A DNA stretch of 64,000 nt from Mercurialis annua. Taxonomy: Eukaryota > Streptophyta > Magnoliopsida > Malpighiales > Euphorbiaceae. The notes beneath the pieces are model-generated. The model worked only from the letters and a program-made list of their open reading frames with translations. It did no database searches and was not told the DNA's origin. This document shows, one piece after another, positions 10,791-22,583 of this stretch (position 1 is the first letter of the stretch; each line of letters starts with the position of its first letter). The DNA is taken from assembly GCF_937616625.2 (NCBI RefSeq), contig NC_065570.1:49095665-49159664 (forward strand), written 5' to 3'. Position numbers and translations under genes: made by a program.

Positions 10791-11889
10791 TCAAGAGCTA
10801 GCATCTTCTCCTGCATTTGTACTCTTTGCAACTTCCACAAATATAAGCCTCCCATCGACTATCTGTTCGCATTAACACTCACCCAGTACATGTGCATAGA
10901 AAATGAGAAAACATGAGCGACACGTAGTCAATTGACAATGAACATCAATCATCCTTAACCGGAAAAACAACAGTACAAATGCATTTCGAAAGCACACGTA
11001 GTCAATCAACAACAGCCCTCATCGTTTCTTTTTCAAACAGCTAAATCCTAAAATTTGTAGTTTTGAAAATTTAAACAGATGTTTGGATAGATGAATAAGA
11101 CGATGCATCAATGTCTGGCACCCAGCAAGTCGAGTAAAGACTTTAACAGCTTAAACAAATCTTTGAGCCATGTAACTAGATTTAAATACTCAAAGAAAAT
11201 GATCTCTCAAATTTAGTCAATAACATTTAGCATAACGAATGCAGTCTCATTCCCGTCATTCTTTACCTAGCCCACTAACTTAAATATTCACTCAAATTAT
11301 CCTCAGGAATTCAAATGCTGTCTCATTTAAGGGCTTTACTACTGCATCTTGTGTAGCACCGAAACTTATCGAGTCTTACGTTTTAACATTTGTGAAAGAA
11401 CTTCCAAGACTCGAAATCCTTATACTTACAGCCTATTTTATATAAAAAGAGATAATAGTTTTGCCATTTTTGTTCAACAGATCAAGAGTATAAAGATAAT
11501 CATTACCCTGCCATTCATCGTCTTCAAGGCCTTCTGCGCCTCGCTTTCTGAATTGAAGGTTACAAACCCAAACCCTTTAGGTTTTTGAGTTTTCGGATCA
11601 ACAACTAGTCTGGCTACAATTAAAACACACAAAAATAGACTCAAAATTTCAACTGAAATGAACGGAATTCAAATACAATTACTGCAAAAAAGCTGGAGAT
11701 TACCTTCTGTTACAGCTCCAAATGGCGAAAACAATTTTTCCAATTTCTGATTTGTGATGTAGGATGATAATCCTATTAACAAAATAGAAATCCAAGAATC
11801 AGAAGTTACGACTTAGATGTATAATAATTATTTAAGGGGAGAGAGGTAGTACTGCTAACAAAGAGCTGCAAGCTATGTCTTTTTGCCAT
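10791..11889 (-). CDS. Small single-RRM RNA-binding protein (94 aa, four exons)
   Basis: Exons on the minus strand: 11853-11889, 11704-11772, 11507-11613, 10791-10862. All introns are GT-AG and the phases agree. The product starts MAKRHSLQLFVSRLSS and is one RNA recognition motif. RNP2-like LFVSRL is at residues 9-14. RNP1 KGFGFVTF is at 48-55. The fourth strand IVDGRLIFVEVAK is near 72-84. A short tail ends in ASS. Single-RRM proteins of this size in plants are often organellar or glycine-rich RNA-binding proteins, but there is no glycine-rich tail and no clear transit peptide here. Because the exons are 37-107 bases, no frame is long enough to stand out. Location and targets are unknown. 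Confidence 0.85.
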
Positions 11890-12584
11890 TTTCTTGAGCT
11901 TTCTCAGAAACCAAACGGCGTTGCAAGACTATATCATTTGAGCAATTAAGTTCCTGAAGTTTCATAAAAAGCAAATAAACCCTCAATTTTATCATTTGAG
12001 CCCTTTGACTATTTTGTTTAGCTTTAATCACCCAAAAATATCCACCTTCTCTATTTTTTTTCATTTATGTGTTAATTACCCATTTATTACAAGTTGAAGG
12101 GACAAATTACTACTTACGTCGGTTTCTGAATAAGTCTCAATTATGAGAAGACACCTTTAAACCCTTCCACATTCAGACTAATTCACTCGAGGCGTGTAGG
12201 TATCTTGCGGGAGACAAAGATTATCACCAAATTTTAAATGGCCGCATATATGAGTACAGTTTGCACCTGTAATCTCACTTAAATTAGACGTGGCTTATTA
12301 ACTCATCAACGTCTTGAAGTTTAAGCATTTAACTATTAATTGCTCATAATTGACGTATGAATGTGATTTTTTTACCATTAATGCCCGCCATTATTATATT
12401 TTTTTAGAATTTAAAGAAAAACTGATTTCAATGATTTTATGCGTAAGATGCAAACGAATTAAATTATTACCATTTTAATGATTTCATCTAACATTAGATA
12501 ACATAATAGATAACGTAGTAGTAACACGTCAGATATTATTATTATTATTCTAATGATTTCACGTACTAACAGTCTCACTTCTCA
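11890..12584. other. Spacer upstream of RRM gene
   Basis: Presumed promoter and leader of the minus-strand RRM gene, then AT-rich sequence. No other gene seen. Confidence 0.4.
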
Positions 12585-14054
12585 TTTCTGGTGGGGTCAG
12601 ATACAGAATGGACATAGATATCATTGGCTCTCTTGGAAAAAACTATGCTTTAGTAAGTCATCAGGTTTATAAGGCCAATTTTTTTCCATAAGGGACCTAT
12701 TTACAGCTGCTTTGGGTTCCAGACCTTTTTGGGATCAGAGAAGTCTTAAATTTGGAGCTTCTCTTGTAAAAGAGAGGTTAAGATGACAATGCAATAATGG
12801 CAAATCCATTCATTGTCTTCATGATCCTTGGATTCCATCTCAGTTTCCTTTCCTCCCATACTTCCAGGTGTTGATCCTTCTACAGTTCCAATTTTAGTAA
12901 ATGGTCTTCTCTCTCAGCATTCACCACAATGGAATGTTCAATTACTTGGTCAGCTTTTCATCTCTCAGGATGTTGATTATATTTTATCTATTCCTCTGCC
13001 AACTTTTGATTATGCTGACAGGTTAATTTGGAATTGTAATCCTACTGGAAGTACACAGTTAAATCGGGATATCATTATCTTTTTAATAAACAACATGCAT
13101 CAGATTTGTCCCCTGTAGCAGGTTTTTCAACTCAAAACTGGAAATTTCTATGGCATGCTCCAATTCCTCCTAAGATTCGTTTCTTTATCTGGCGTTGTCT
13201 TCATAATGCCTTACCTACTAGGGATCAGTTATTACAACGGTTTCAGGTGTAATCTTTGTGCTCTCATTGTCAGCAGATTGAGACTTTAAGTCACCTGTTT
13301 TTTACTTGCACTTTTTCTCAACATACTTGGTTTTTATCACCTTTATCTCTTAGAGCGTATTGGATGCAATCAACTTCTTTTCCAAACTTATGGTTAAAAG
13401 TTTGTTCTGGTATTCAACAGTTGGATCCATCTATGGAATCTTTCACGTTGTTCTGTTTTATTTTATGGCAATTGCGGAAGTCCTGAAATGCTATCATCTT
13501 TAATCAGGAATTCATTTCCACAAAGTCTTACTCTCAGGTTAGCTTCTCAGGCTTGTCAATAGTTTATTTATTCCTAATCTCTTTTAATCTCTCAAGAGAG
13601 GACTTTACCAAGTGGTACTGCTGCTATGCCTTCTTTACCTCCTGAAAATTGGATTAAAATCAATGTTGATGCTGCTACTTGTCAACATGCTAAGTTTGGA
13701 ACAATAGCAGCTGTAGCTCGCAATAATGCAGGTTATGTTGTGGCAAAGTTTAGTGCTATTTTCTGTTCTATCTGGGACTCTGGAATTTTTGCGTTCTTAG
13801 CTCTTCGTGAAGCTATGCAGTGGGCTTATTCTCAGAATTGGCAGCATGTTATATTTGAAGGGGATGCACTTCAGGTTATTCAATCTGTTAACTCTCTTTA
13901 ATCTCAACTTTCGGCAGCTTGGGGAATATGTAGAGATATTTGGCATCTTCAGGAACTTTTCATTGGTTGTACCTTCTACTATACTCTTAGAGGTTTTAAT
14001 GTTTTAGCACATGATTTAGCTCAAACTGTTAAGAGAGCTGTGCTTCGATTTTAG
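12585..14054 (+). pseudogene. 5'-truncated LINE: reverse transcriptase end, zinc-finger and RNase H regions
   Basis: Broken frames in order. FWWG...HWLSWKKLC at 12588-12650 is the end of the reverse transcriptase region. A domain-linker stretch follows at 12828-13118. FFIWRCLHNALPTRDQLL then CSHCQQIETLSHLFFTC near 13180-13310 is the zf-RVT region. PENWIKINVDAATCQH...VIFEGDALQVI (13626-13890) is RNase H, with a tail to about 14054. At least four stops or frameshifts interrupt it. The order and motifs are those of plant L1-type LINEs. I found no clear poly(A) tail or target duplication. Confidence 0.8.
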
Positions 14055-14300
14055 TTTGTTTATGGTTTTAGTTAGGCTGTTTTCTTTTTATTTGTTCCCT
14101 ATATCCTTTATTGAATTTTATCTTTTAATAGTGTAATAATTTTTAGATTACATATGATAATTCCTTAATAATTATTTTTAATCTTCATTGAACTCGAGTC
14201 CAGGTAAACATTGAGATCAAATCGCTAGCCTCGAATGTCGTTACTATCAGTACAAATGAACTGGACTCCAAGACCTGCATAGTACCCAGGTAAATAGCCC

Positions 14301-14413
14301 GGCCCAATAATCATTTTTAAAAGGGTAATTTAGTAAAACACATCTTAATCCAAAGAAGCCCTAAATAAAGACCGTCTGTTTCACTTAAAATGCCTGTAAT
14401 GTCAAAACCCTAG
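14301..14413 (+). promoter_or_regulatory. RPS15A promoter: site II and telo-box
   Basis: GGCCCA at 14301-14306 (site II type) and AAACCCTAG at 14405-14413 (telo-box). The pair is typical of plant cytosolic ribosomal protein promoters and growth-linked expression. Confidence 0.65.
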
Positions 14414-15060
14414 CACCAGCTGCTGCTTCATCGTCTCTGAACTTCATCTTCTAACGCACGCAGCCGCTGTTGTGTCTCCGGTAAACGCCTCTTTCATATA
14501 TACATTTCTTATGTAATGAATATCTTTAGATCTATTAGGCAAAAAATATTATAATTCTTGTACTGTAAGTTATGTTCTTGGCACTGTTTGATCATGCTAC
14601 ATATTAATATTATCATGTATAACTAAGAATTGCATTTGGCTAATTTTATTTTTAGTTAAAATGTTTAGGTCTTTTTTAATGGCCTGTTGCAGTGGTTTTG
14701 GGTCTTTGTTTTTTTGATTTGAATCACTTGAACAATCATTACCAACTTTATAATATAAGTTCTGACTTGGTGTCCATTTCAAAAGTTTGTCATGAAAATA
14801 TGTAAATTTTCTCTTTTGTGCAAATAAATCTCTGTGTTAATGTTTTAATAACTGAAGCTGAGATTATAGAATTTAATATTAAGTGTGACTTTATTTAATA
14901 TGTTCTTCAATTTCATGTTTGTGTATTTTGTACTTTTTTGGATATACTGTATTATGTTCGCTGTAGTTAGGTTCATTTCTGTGTTGACTGCAGTGCATAG
15001 CCCATGATTTCCTTCTTTCTTGAACTCTAATTTGATTTTACGTGTATAATTTGCAGTTAG

Positions 15061-15920
<860 letters not shown>

Positions 15921-17483
15921 TAACATCTTTCGAGAATTTTTGTTGTCTTATTACTTAGTGGTTCATCCAATGTTTGTTTTTGCATTTTTTTGAACTCGAG
16001 GTAACATTGCGGGTTGTATGGTTTAAAATTATATTAAGCGCTATATGATGTTTTAAGTAGTTGAACCTTAAAAGATAATCTTGGTAAATGATTGTTTATT
16101 ACAATTTCGGCATTTATTTGCAAATGTTTATGTTTGGTAGTGCTAGTAAAATCACATTCATCTATTTCTCGTTATATAATACCTTGTGTATTGGCTTTTC
16201 ATCAATGAAAATACTTGATCTTAATTATATACTAGTCGGAAACATCTTCGTATGCCCAATAGAGAAATTATTGGTTTAAATGAGCCTGGCATGAGTTATG
16301 GAAACCTGAACTTTTTTGAGTATGTAATACTGGTTTGAGCTTAAATTCTTAAAATTCTGAGTTTGAATGACCTCCAAGCTTCTCAAGCTCAACTCTAGCC
16401 CAATTAATAACAAAAATAATTATTAAATGATGTGATTGTAGAGCAATTTGACTTAATTTTATATCCTCTAGATTTAATTTTTTTACGAGAGCAATTTGGA
16501 TCAAATTCTTCTAAAAGTTCCATATTTACATATAACGTGTACCAATTTTTTTCGGATTTTAACCATTGAAAACTGGCCTATCCCCACAAAATAGTAAGTT
16601 TAGGAGAGCAATTGCAATTGCTCATTTTGGAATATGAGAACAAATTCTTCTATTCTTCATTATCAAACAGAATAAGGTCCCCACTCTAGTGCTAATGCCA
16701 GTATTCTTATTCTGTGATTAGTTAGAATTGGTTTCTTTTCCAACATAGCAAGTTATCAACCTTTCATGAACTGTTTCTACATTTCTTTCCACTGAGAATT
16801 AGGTGACCAAGTTTTATTCAAAGCAACATATTGCTGTAAAAGGAATGATTATATCTATTTTTATATCCTGATAATGCAAGCATATGGACCCTTGTTTTTG
16901 TTGTTGTGAGTAGTTATCTTGCTCCACAAATTTATGTGACATGATCAATTTGGAACTTTTTTCCTTTTTATTTGGTTGGTTTCAGTTAGAATTTCTTACT
17001 CGGTCGGTTTGATTTTAACTTTTCTGTCTATCGGTTAATTCGATTTGAGGATCGTCGATTCGGTTTTGACCGAACCGACCAATTGTCACCCCTAGCTCAC
17101 GCGGCTCTTTAGGCCTCCAATCTAACACAAAAAATATACAAATGAAGGGCATATGCTGCTATAGAGCATGAAAACAAATGTTAGTTAACCTTCATTTGAA
17201 CTAAGCTACATTGTATTGATGATTCACTAAAGAAATAACCTCATCAAATAATTAAGAAACCATCAATTTGTCAAAACTTTCAAAAAAAAAACAAAAAAAA
17301 AATACACTAGATCAAAGTTTAACATGCAAACTCCAGTCAACAAACAAAAAAAGCAATCTCTAGTAATAATAACAACATCATTTGATACACCTCAACATAT
17401 TAATTAAAATACCAAAAACAAAAAAACTAAAACTAATTGCCAAAGGGTGCTTAGTTGCCCAACTGATATATAAAAACAATATA
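15921..17483. other. Intergenic, AT-rich
   Basis: RPS15A 3' flank and spacer. Near 16975-17095 there is a CGGTTCGG / CCGAACCG inverted motif ending ATTGTCACCCCTA, typical of decayed MITE-like repeats. A related GGTCGGTTCGGTCACCGAACC occurs at 37685-37705. No gene seen. Confidence 0.4.
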
Positions 17484-17711
17484 TCAATCAAACTTCATTA
17501 ATGAATCTTTATGATCTTCATCACCCTCTTCATCACTCATCTCACAGTCACTGCTCTGACTGTGACAAACCCTAGACATCATCACAATTTCATGAACACC
17601 AAAATGATGATTTTGAGAAAGAGAATGAATGAATGAGAGATTGCTGGATTTTAAAAGCATAAAGCTTTTGGTTTGTGGGTAGAGGATCTTCCTAGCATAT
17701 GCTTTAAGCAT
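17484..17711 (-). CDS. Small hypothetical protein, 75 aa
   Basis: MLKAYARKILYPQTKSFMLL... with a basic N-terminal half, a His-rich centre (QNHHFGVHE) and an acidic tail (CEMSDEEGDEDHKD). The composition is more balanced than the very AT-rich surroundings, and a TATA-like TATATATT lies upstream on the same strand near 17770-17780. I do not recognise the family. It could be a real small gene or chance. Confidence 0.35.
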   Translation of the reverse strand: MLKAYARKILYPQTKSFMLLKSSNLSFIHSLSQNHHFGVHEIVMMSRVCHSQSSDCEMSDEEGDEDHKDSLMKFD

Positions 17712-17784
17712 TAACTTGCTCCATTATTTTATTTAACTTACTTTTTTGTTTTGGTCTTTTTATTTTTATTAATATATAGACTAT

Positions 17785-18585
17785 AAAAGGATTGGTGGGA
17801 TACTCATAGTTCAGAAAATTGTTTTATAGGTATCGTCCGATGTCAAGAGCACTGTCCTGACTAATTCGGATTGAATCAGATAGAATTTGTTAAGACGATA
17901 AAATTCATTCATTTTTTTTCTAAATTTACTTTATATTTAGGGTTCGAATTCGAGTTCATACGGAGGAAATCTTTACCACTTCATTTCAACTCTTTTGGTG
18001 AAATGTAGGAATTTTTTCAAATTCCATTATTGGAAGTTTCTCATGGCATTGTGTAATATCTTTCTTTGTTCGGTGGACTTTATGCTCTGTTTTTTTTACC
18101 GTTAGAAATGTGCATTTTGTTTTGTCTTGATAATTGGAGAGAGAGCGCGTTTGTGAGAAGACTTGAACTCACAGCTTAGCAGTTTGCTGCTCAGCGCTTA
18201 TATCATTTGAATTATTAACTCACTTCGATTAAATTAAATTAAATTAATATTATATATTTATTTTTTTCTTATAAAACCAAATGAAATTTATTACTATTAG
18301 TATACAGTAGGATTGGTGGGATACTTGTAAAGTAAGATTTTTTTACAGCTAAGTTCGGATGTCCATAACACTGTTCCGACTACTATGGATCGAGTTGGAT
18401 AGAACTCATTAAGACCAAAAATAATTATTTTTTTTTAAAAATCATTCTATATTTAGAGTTTGAACCTAAAGTCTCTAAATAAAACAAGTTTGTCATTTCA
18501 TCCCAATCTCGCTCGTGTAAAGTAAAATCCTTTTAAATTGCAATATTGAAAGTTTATGATAGTATTGTGCTATCTCTTTCTCTTA
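17785..18585 (+). repeat. Two diverged direct copies of a ~280-bp repeat
   Basis: Copy 1 about 17787-18085 and copy 2 about 18308-18585 share AGGATTGGTGGGATACT, TC(G/A)GATGTC, AACACTGT(T)CCGACTA and further blocks in the same order. They are clearly related but strongly diverged. Class unknown; possibly a SINE-like or MITE-like family. Confidence 0.5.
18147..18225 (-). repeat. SINE-like fragment
   Basis: On the minus strand: AAGCGCTGAGCAGCAAACTGC...GAGTTCAAGTC, resembling a tRNA-derived head with a box B-like GAGTTCAAGTC. A related GGAGGGGGGAGCGCTTGTG piece lies at 18888-18906. Confidence 0.35.
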
Positions 18586-18886
18586 CCATATTTAAAGATG
18601 TGTATTTTAGATAAGTTATTTATATATAGAATTTCAAATTTTAGCATTTTTTTACGATTTAAAAATTTTATTTAAATTTTATTCTATTTTTTGTATTTTA
18701 CAGCCTTTATTTGATGTCGTTTTGATTCAAAATAGCGAAAACGATATCATACAATAATTTAAGATTGAGATAGAATTGATTAATTAGTACATATGAACTA
18801 AAATTGTCGAATTTTTTTTAGTTAGATTTATTAAGAGAAAATGAAAAGGTTTGATTTTGTGTACCAATTATTTTTTTGATAATTGG
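18586..18886. other. AT-rich spacer
   Basis: Very AT-rich and without recognisable features, up to the truncated end of the copia element. Confidence 0.4.
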
Positions 18887-18926
18887 GGAGGGGGGAGCGC
18901 TTGTGTACACTTTCCTCGATTTCTAC

Positions 18927-21627
18927 TCATCTTGGAGTCTTTCTCGGCTCTTTAAGTGCTCTATGGCCGATTTGGTTTATGTGTTCATTCCTCGGGATTT
19001 GATGTTCTTGCTGGTTCTTTTCAGGGGTGGCTTCCTCGGGGGTTGTTTGTCCTTGGTAAAACTCTAGAGGATAAGTGGGTGCTGTTGGGACGTACAGGGG
19101 TGTGGTGTTTTGTCGAGAGACGGTATGAGGGGGAGGTAGGATATGACCTTGTTGGACCTGTTGAAGGAATGCTAGTTGTCGACTAAGGAACTCGATGTAC
19201 TCTTGTATTTGTGCCGTGGTTGGGATTTGTTTGAAGAGTTGGCAATAATATGGTAATTGGAGCAGCATTTGGCTGTGCAGGAGAGTGCAAAGCATCATAA
19301 GTCTTCTTAAATGGAAAATCAGATTCTGCAAAAATGATATGGCGGGAAGTTATTATTTTCAGAGATGATAAATCAAGACAGATAAAACCTTTGTGTAATT
19401 TACTATAACCAAGAAAAGCGCAAGCCGACGAGCGGGGTGATAGTTTATGTTGAGCATAAGGTCGGAGCCACGGATAACAAAGACAACCAAAAGCGTGTAG
19501 TTCATCATATTTAGGAATTGAATTAAACAACTTAGTGTAGGGTGCTTTGTTAGCTATGACAGAGGTGGGTAATCGATTTATAACATAAAGTGCAGCGTCA
19601 AAAGCGTATGTCAATATTTTTGAGGAACATGGGCATGATTAAGCAAAGAAAGACCCGTTTCAACAATATGCCTATGTTTACGTTCAACCGACCCATTTTG
19701 TTCAGGTGTTTTGGGGCAGGCACTACGTTGAGTAATTCCATTGTCAGAAAGATAAGTTTTTAAGGCTATAAATTCTCCTCCTAAATCTGAATGAAACACT
19801 TTGATGGAACGACCAAAATATTTTTCAACGACATGACGAAATTTGATGAATGTATTCAAGACATCAGATTTATTCCGCAAAAAGTAAATCCAACAATATT
19901 TAGAGTAATGATCATGAAAAAGAACATAATAGCGAGACCCATCAACCGAAGAAACCGGCGAGGGTCCCCAAACATCTGAACTTATCAAATCTAAAGGTCC
20001 ATCACAAATAGTTTCAGAAACAGAAAAGGGTAATTTATGACTTTTACTAATGCTACAAGCATGGCATAAATCAAATTTATTATCAACTAAGATATTTGAA
20101 CTAGCTAAAGCTTGCTGAACTGTGCGAATATTGGCATGGCCTAGTCTGGCATGCCAAGTAGACAAAGAACATTTGAAGGCTGCTTTTGAAGAAGAAACAT
20201 CATGGTTCGGCATCACAGAGACAGTATAGAGACCATTGTCATTCGGGCCGGAAAGGAGCACCTGCTTCGTGCGGATATCCTTAATTTGAAAATAACACGG
20301 AAAGAATTCAATAGAAACTTGATTAGCATTAGTAAACGAAGATATAGACAATAAATTCTCGCATGCTTTCGGGACTCTAAGAATATCATTTAAATAAAAA
20401 GATGAACCAGAAATATTAATAGAAGAGGAACCAATATGAGTTATGGGAACAGTTTTACCATCTCCGAGTTTGATGCCATCTGGGCCTGTATATTCAGTAG
20501 AGGCAGAAAGATTGTCCATTTGCGAAGTCAAGTGATGCGTTGCACCCGAATCCAATATCCAAGGCTGGTTTGACTGGTTCAGAATATGTGAAGGCTGCAT
20601 GTGGGTAGGTGTGGCAAAGGCAAGGTGAGTTGCGGGCTGAGTAGGTTGTCTGGAATCACGTCGAATTTTCGGAGACGAGCAAGTATTTGCATAATGACCA
20701 TTTCCATAGCAGTTATAGCATGTAATTGTCATCGGATCAGCTGCAAAGTTGCGAGTAGGATGCTGCCATGTGCTAGTGAGCTGGTTTGGCTGATGGGAGG
20801 AACGCCAGGAGTTTCCCGTCGCACCAAAGGCACGGAAGGGCTGGTTCATTCTGCCTCTTCCACGACCACCCCGTCCACGGTTATAGGAGACAGACCGACC
20901 GCCAATTGAGGGGTATGGTGCAGCAGCAGTATTATGAGGTGAATAAGCAGAATAAGCAGAAGGAACAACATTGCTTTTCATAGATTCATTAGTTAAACTT
21001 GATTCTTCGCTTAATAACAATCCATACAAATCATCAAATCCAACCGTATCGAGACGGTTTTCCAAAGAACGAGTAAATGGACGATAAGTAGAGTCTAAGC
21101 CATTAGTAATTATCTGGACAAGATCGTCCTCTTGAATTGAGTTGCCCAAGGCAATTAGTTGATCAAACATAGATTTGGCTCTTTGAACATATGACGCAAT
21201 TGATTCAGTGATCCTTTTGAAGACGAAAAAGGGCAAATTTAATCATTCGAATCTGAGCCTTAGAACTAGATGCATAAGCTGTAGAAAGCTTTTGCCATGC
21301 TTCCCGAGCACAGGAAACATTTACGAGTTGAGAAAGGAAATTTTCTGAGACAGAGCCAATGATCCAAGTAAGAACTAATTGATCATGTTTGTACCATTGT
21401 TGATAAAGAGGGTTTGGTTGTTCATTCACTGTTTTTGGTGGAGGGTGGATATCGCCATCAATATGGCTTGCCAGATCATATGATCGTAGTAGAGGCAATA
21501 GTTGTGCTTGCCAAAGAAGGTAATTTGTTGTGTTGAGTTTGATTGAAAGATGAGTAGTGAAGTTGGCGTTTGGAAGATTCATGTCTGCTATAGAATTTGC
21601 AGGAACAATCGCTTGATCGTTTACCAT
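18927..21627 (-). pseudogene. copia gag-protease-integrase, frameshifted
   Basis: Three consecutive frames. 21205-21627 starts MVNDQAIVPAN and holds the gag N-terminus (KLNTTNYLLWQAQLLPLLRSY). 19611-21236 continues gag. It then shows the zinc knuckle CYNCYGNGHYANTC, the protease motif WILDSGATHHLT, a GAG-pre-integrase LSTWHARLGHANI, and the integrase core (SSDVWGP, HSDLGGEF, SACPKTPEQNGSVERKHRHI). 19183-19614 is the integrase C-terminus (VINRLPTSV, FGCLCYP, FLGYS). Frameshifts lie near 21230 and 19610, and a third lies near 19250-19330. Reverse transcriptase and RNase H are absent. Confidence 0.9.
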
Positions 21628-21650
21628 TTTAGGTGTTCAACTCTTGTAGG

Positions 21651-21662
21651 GCTCTGATACCA
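21651..21662 (-). other. Primer-binding site of copia element
   Basis: Minus strand TGGTATCAGAGC (initiator tRNA-Met), directly after an LTR ending CTACA. Confidence 0.8.
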
Positions 21663-21837
21663 TGTAGAATTATGATACTCAGATAGATTATAATGGTGTG
21701 AAGTACAAGCTTATATATAGGATACATAAATGAGTCATAGTCTAACTATACTACTTTGATGGCTATCTAGTACTGTAACAGTATTAAAGATATGTACATA
21801 TATTTCATATCTGTAATTCTTATAGTTATCCTTATCA
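21663..21837 (-). repeat. 5' LTR of copia element, ~175 bp
   Basis: On the minus strand it would begin TGATAAGGATAACTATAAG and end CTACA next to the primer-binding site. The outer boundary at 21837 is inferred from a TG...CA end and has no second LTR to confirm it. Confidence 0.55.
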
Positions 21838-22583
21838 ATTACCGGGGTGAATGTTAAGTTAGTGGGCGTTACGCCAGGTCGTAGGGAAAATATTTGGGGT
21901 ATCTGAGGTGTGGGTGTGAAGAATGAGGTTGATGGGATAGATATAGAGAAAGGCATTCCCTTGGTGTACCAATTAGACCAGCAATAAAGTGTACACAATA
22001 TATTACCAAAGTGTCGGCATTTCATTTCTTATGTTATGATGCAAACTTATTCTCTAATAATTCAATCTTTTATTCTTTTTAAATAATATTCTCCAATAAT
22101 TCAATCATTTATCGGATAGACCTGTAACAAAAACAGAAAATAAGAAACAAATTCAAAACCCTCTCTCAACTTTTCTAATTATATTTGAGGATATTAAATT
22201 TATATTTATATTTTTTTCATTTTTCACATGTGTATTTCATATCTAAATTGATCTAATGTATAAATGAGCTTATACAACACCCATTAATTAAGGAATCTTC
22301 CTAATATGTAATTTCCTGCATCAATAATGCCATCTAATTTAGCCCATGCACGGACCGACCAGTAAGACTTATTTAACATACTCCATTGTTTTTACATTAA
22401 AGGTCCCATACTGGAATCCCTAACTTTTACCTTTTTCTACAATTCTACCCTCTAACTTTATTTTTATTTAATTAGATCCTTAAATTTTGTCCTTTGTAAA
22501 TTCTTAATTAACTATCAAATTAGGAGCATGAACTACAAGTAAATAACCATGTTAAAACTGAGTTGCCACCCGTTTTACAAACA
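21838..22583. other. Intergenic
   Basis: Starts with a GC-richer 100-bp piece (about 21840-21990) that may be an older repeat, then AT-rich. No gene seen. Confidence 0.35.

Larger units (their letters stand above)
18907..21837 (-). mobile_element. 3'-truncated Ty1/copia element
   Basis: On the minus strand: a short LTR (21663-21837), a primer-binding site, gag, protease and integrase. The sequence is then lost before reverse transcriptase. No 3' LTR is seen below 18.9 kb. It was cut by deletion or by a later rearrangement next to a SINE-like piece at 18888-18906. Confidence 0.8.

Noticed and set aside
19791..20983. Plus-strand open frames in the copia element
   Set aside because: Antisense shadows of the minus-strand gag-pol.
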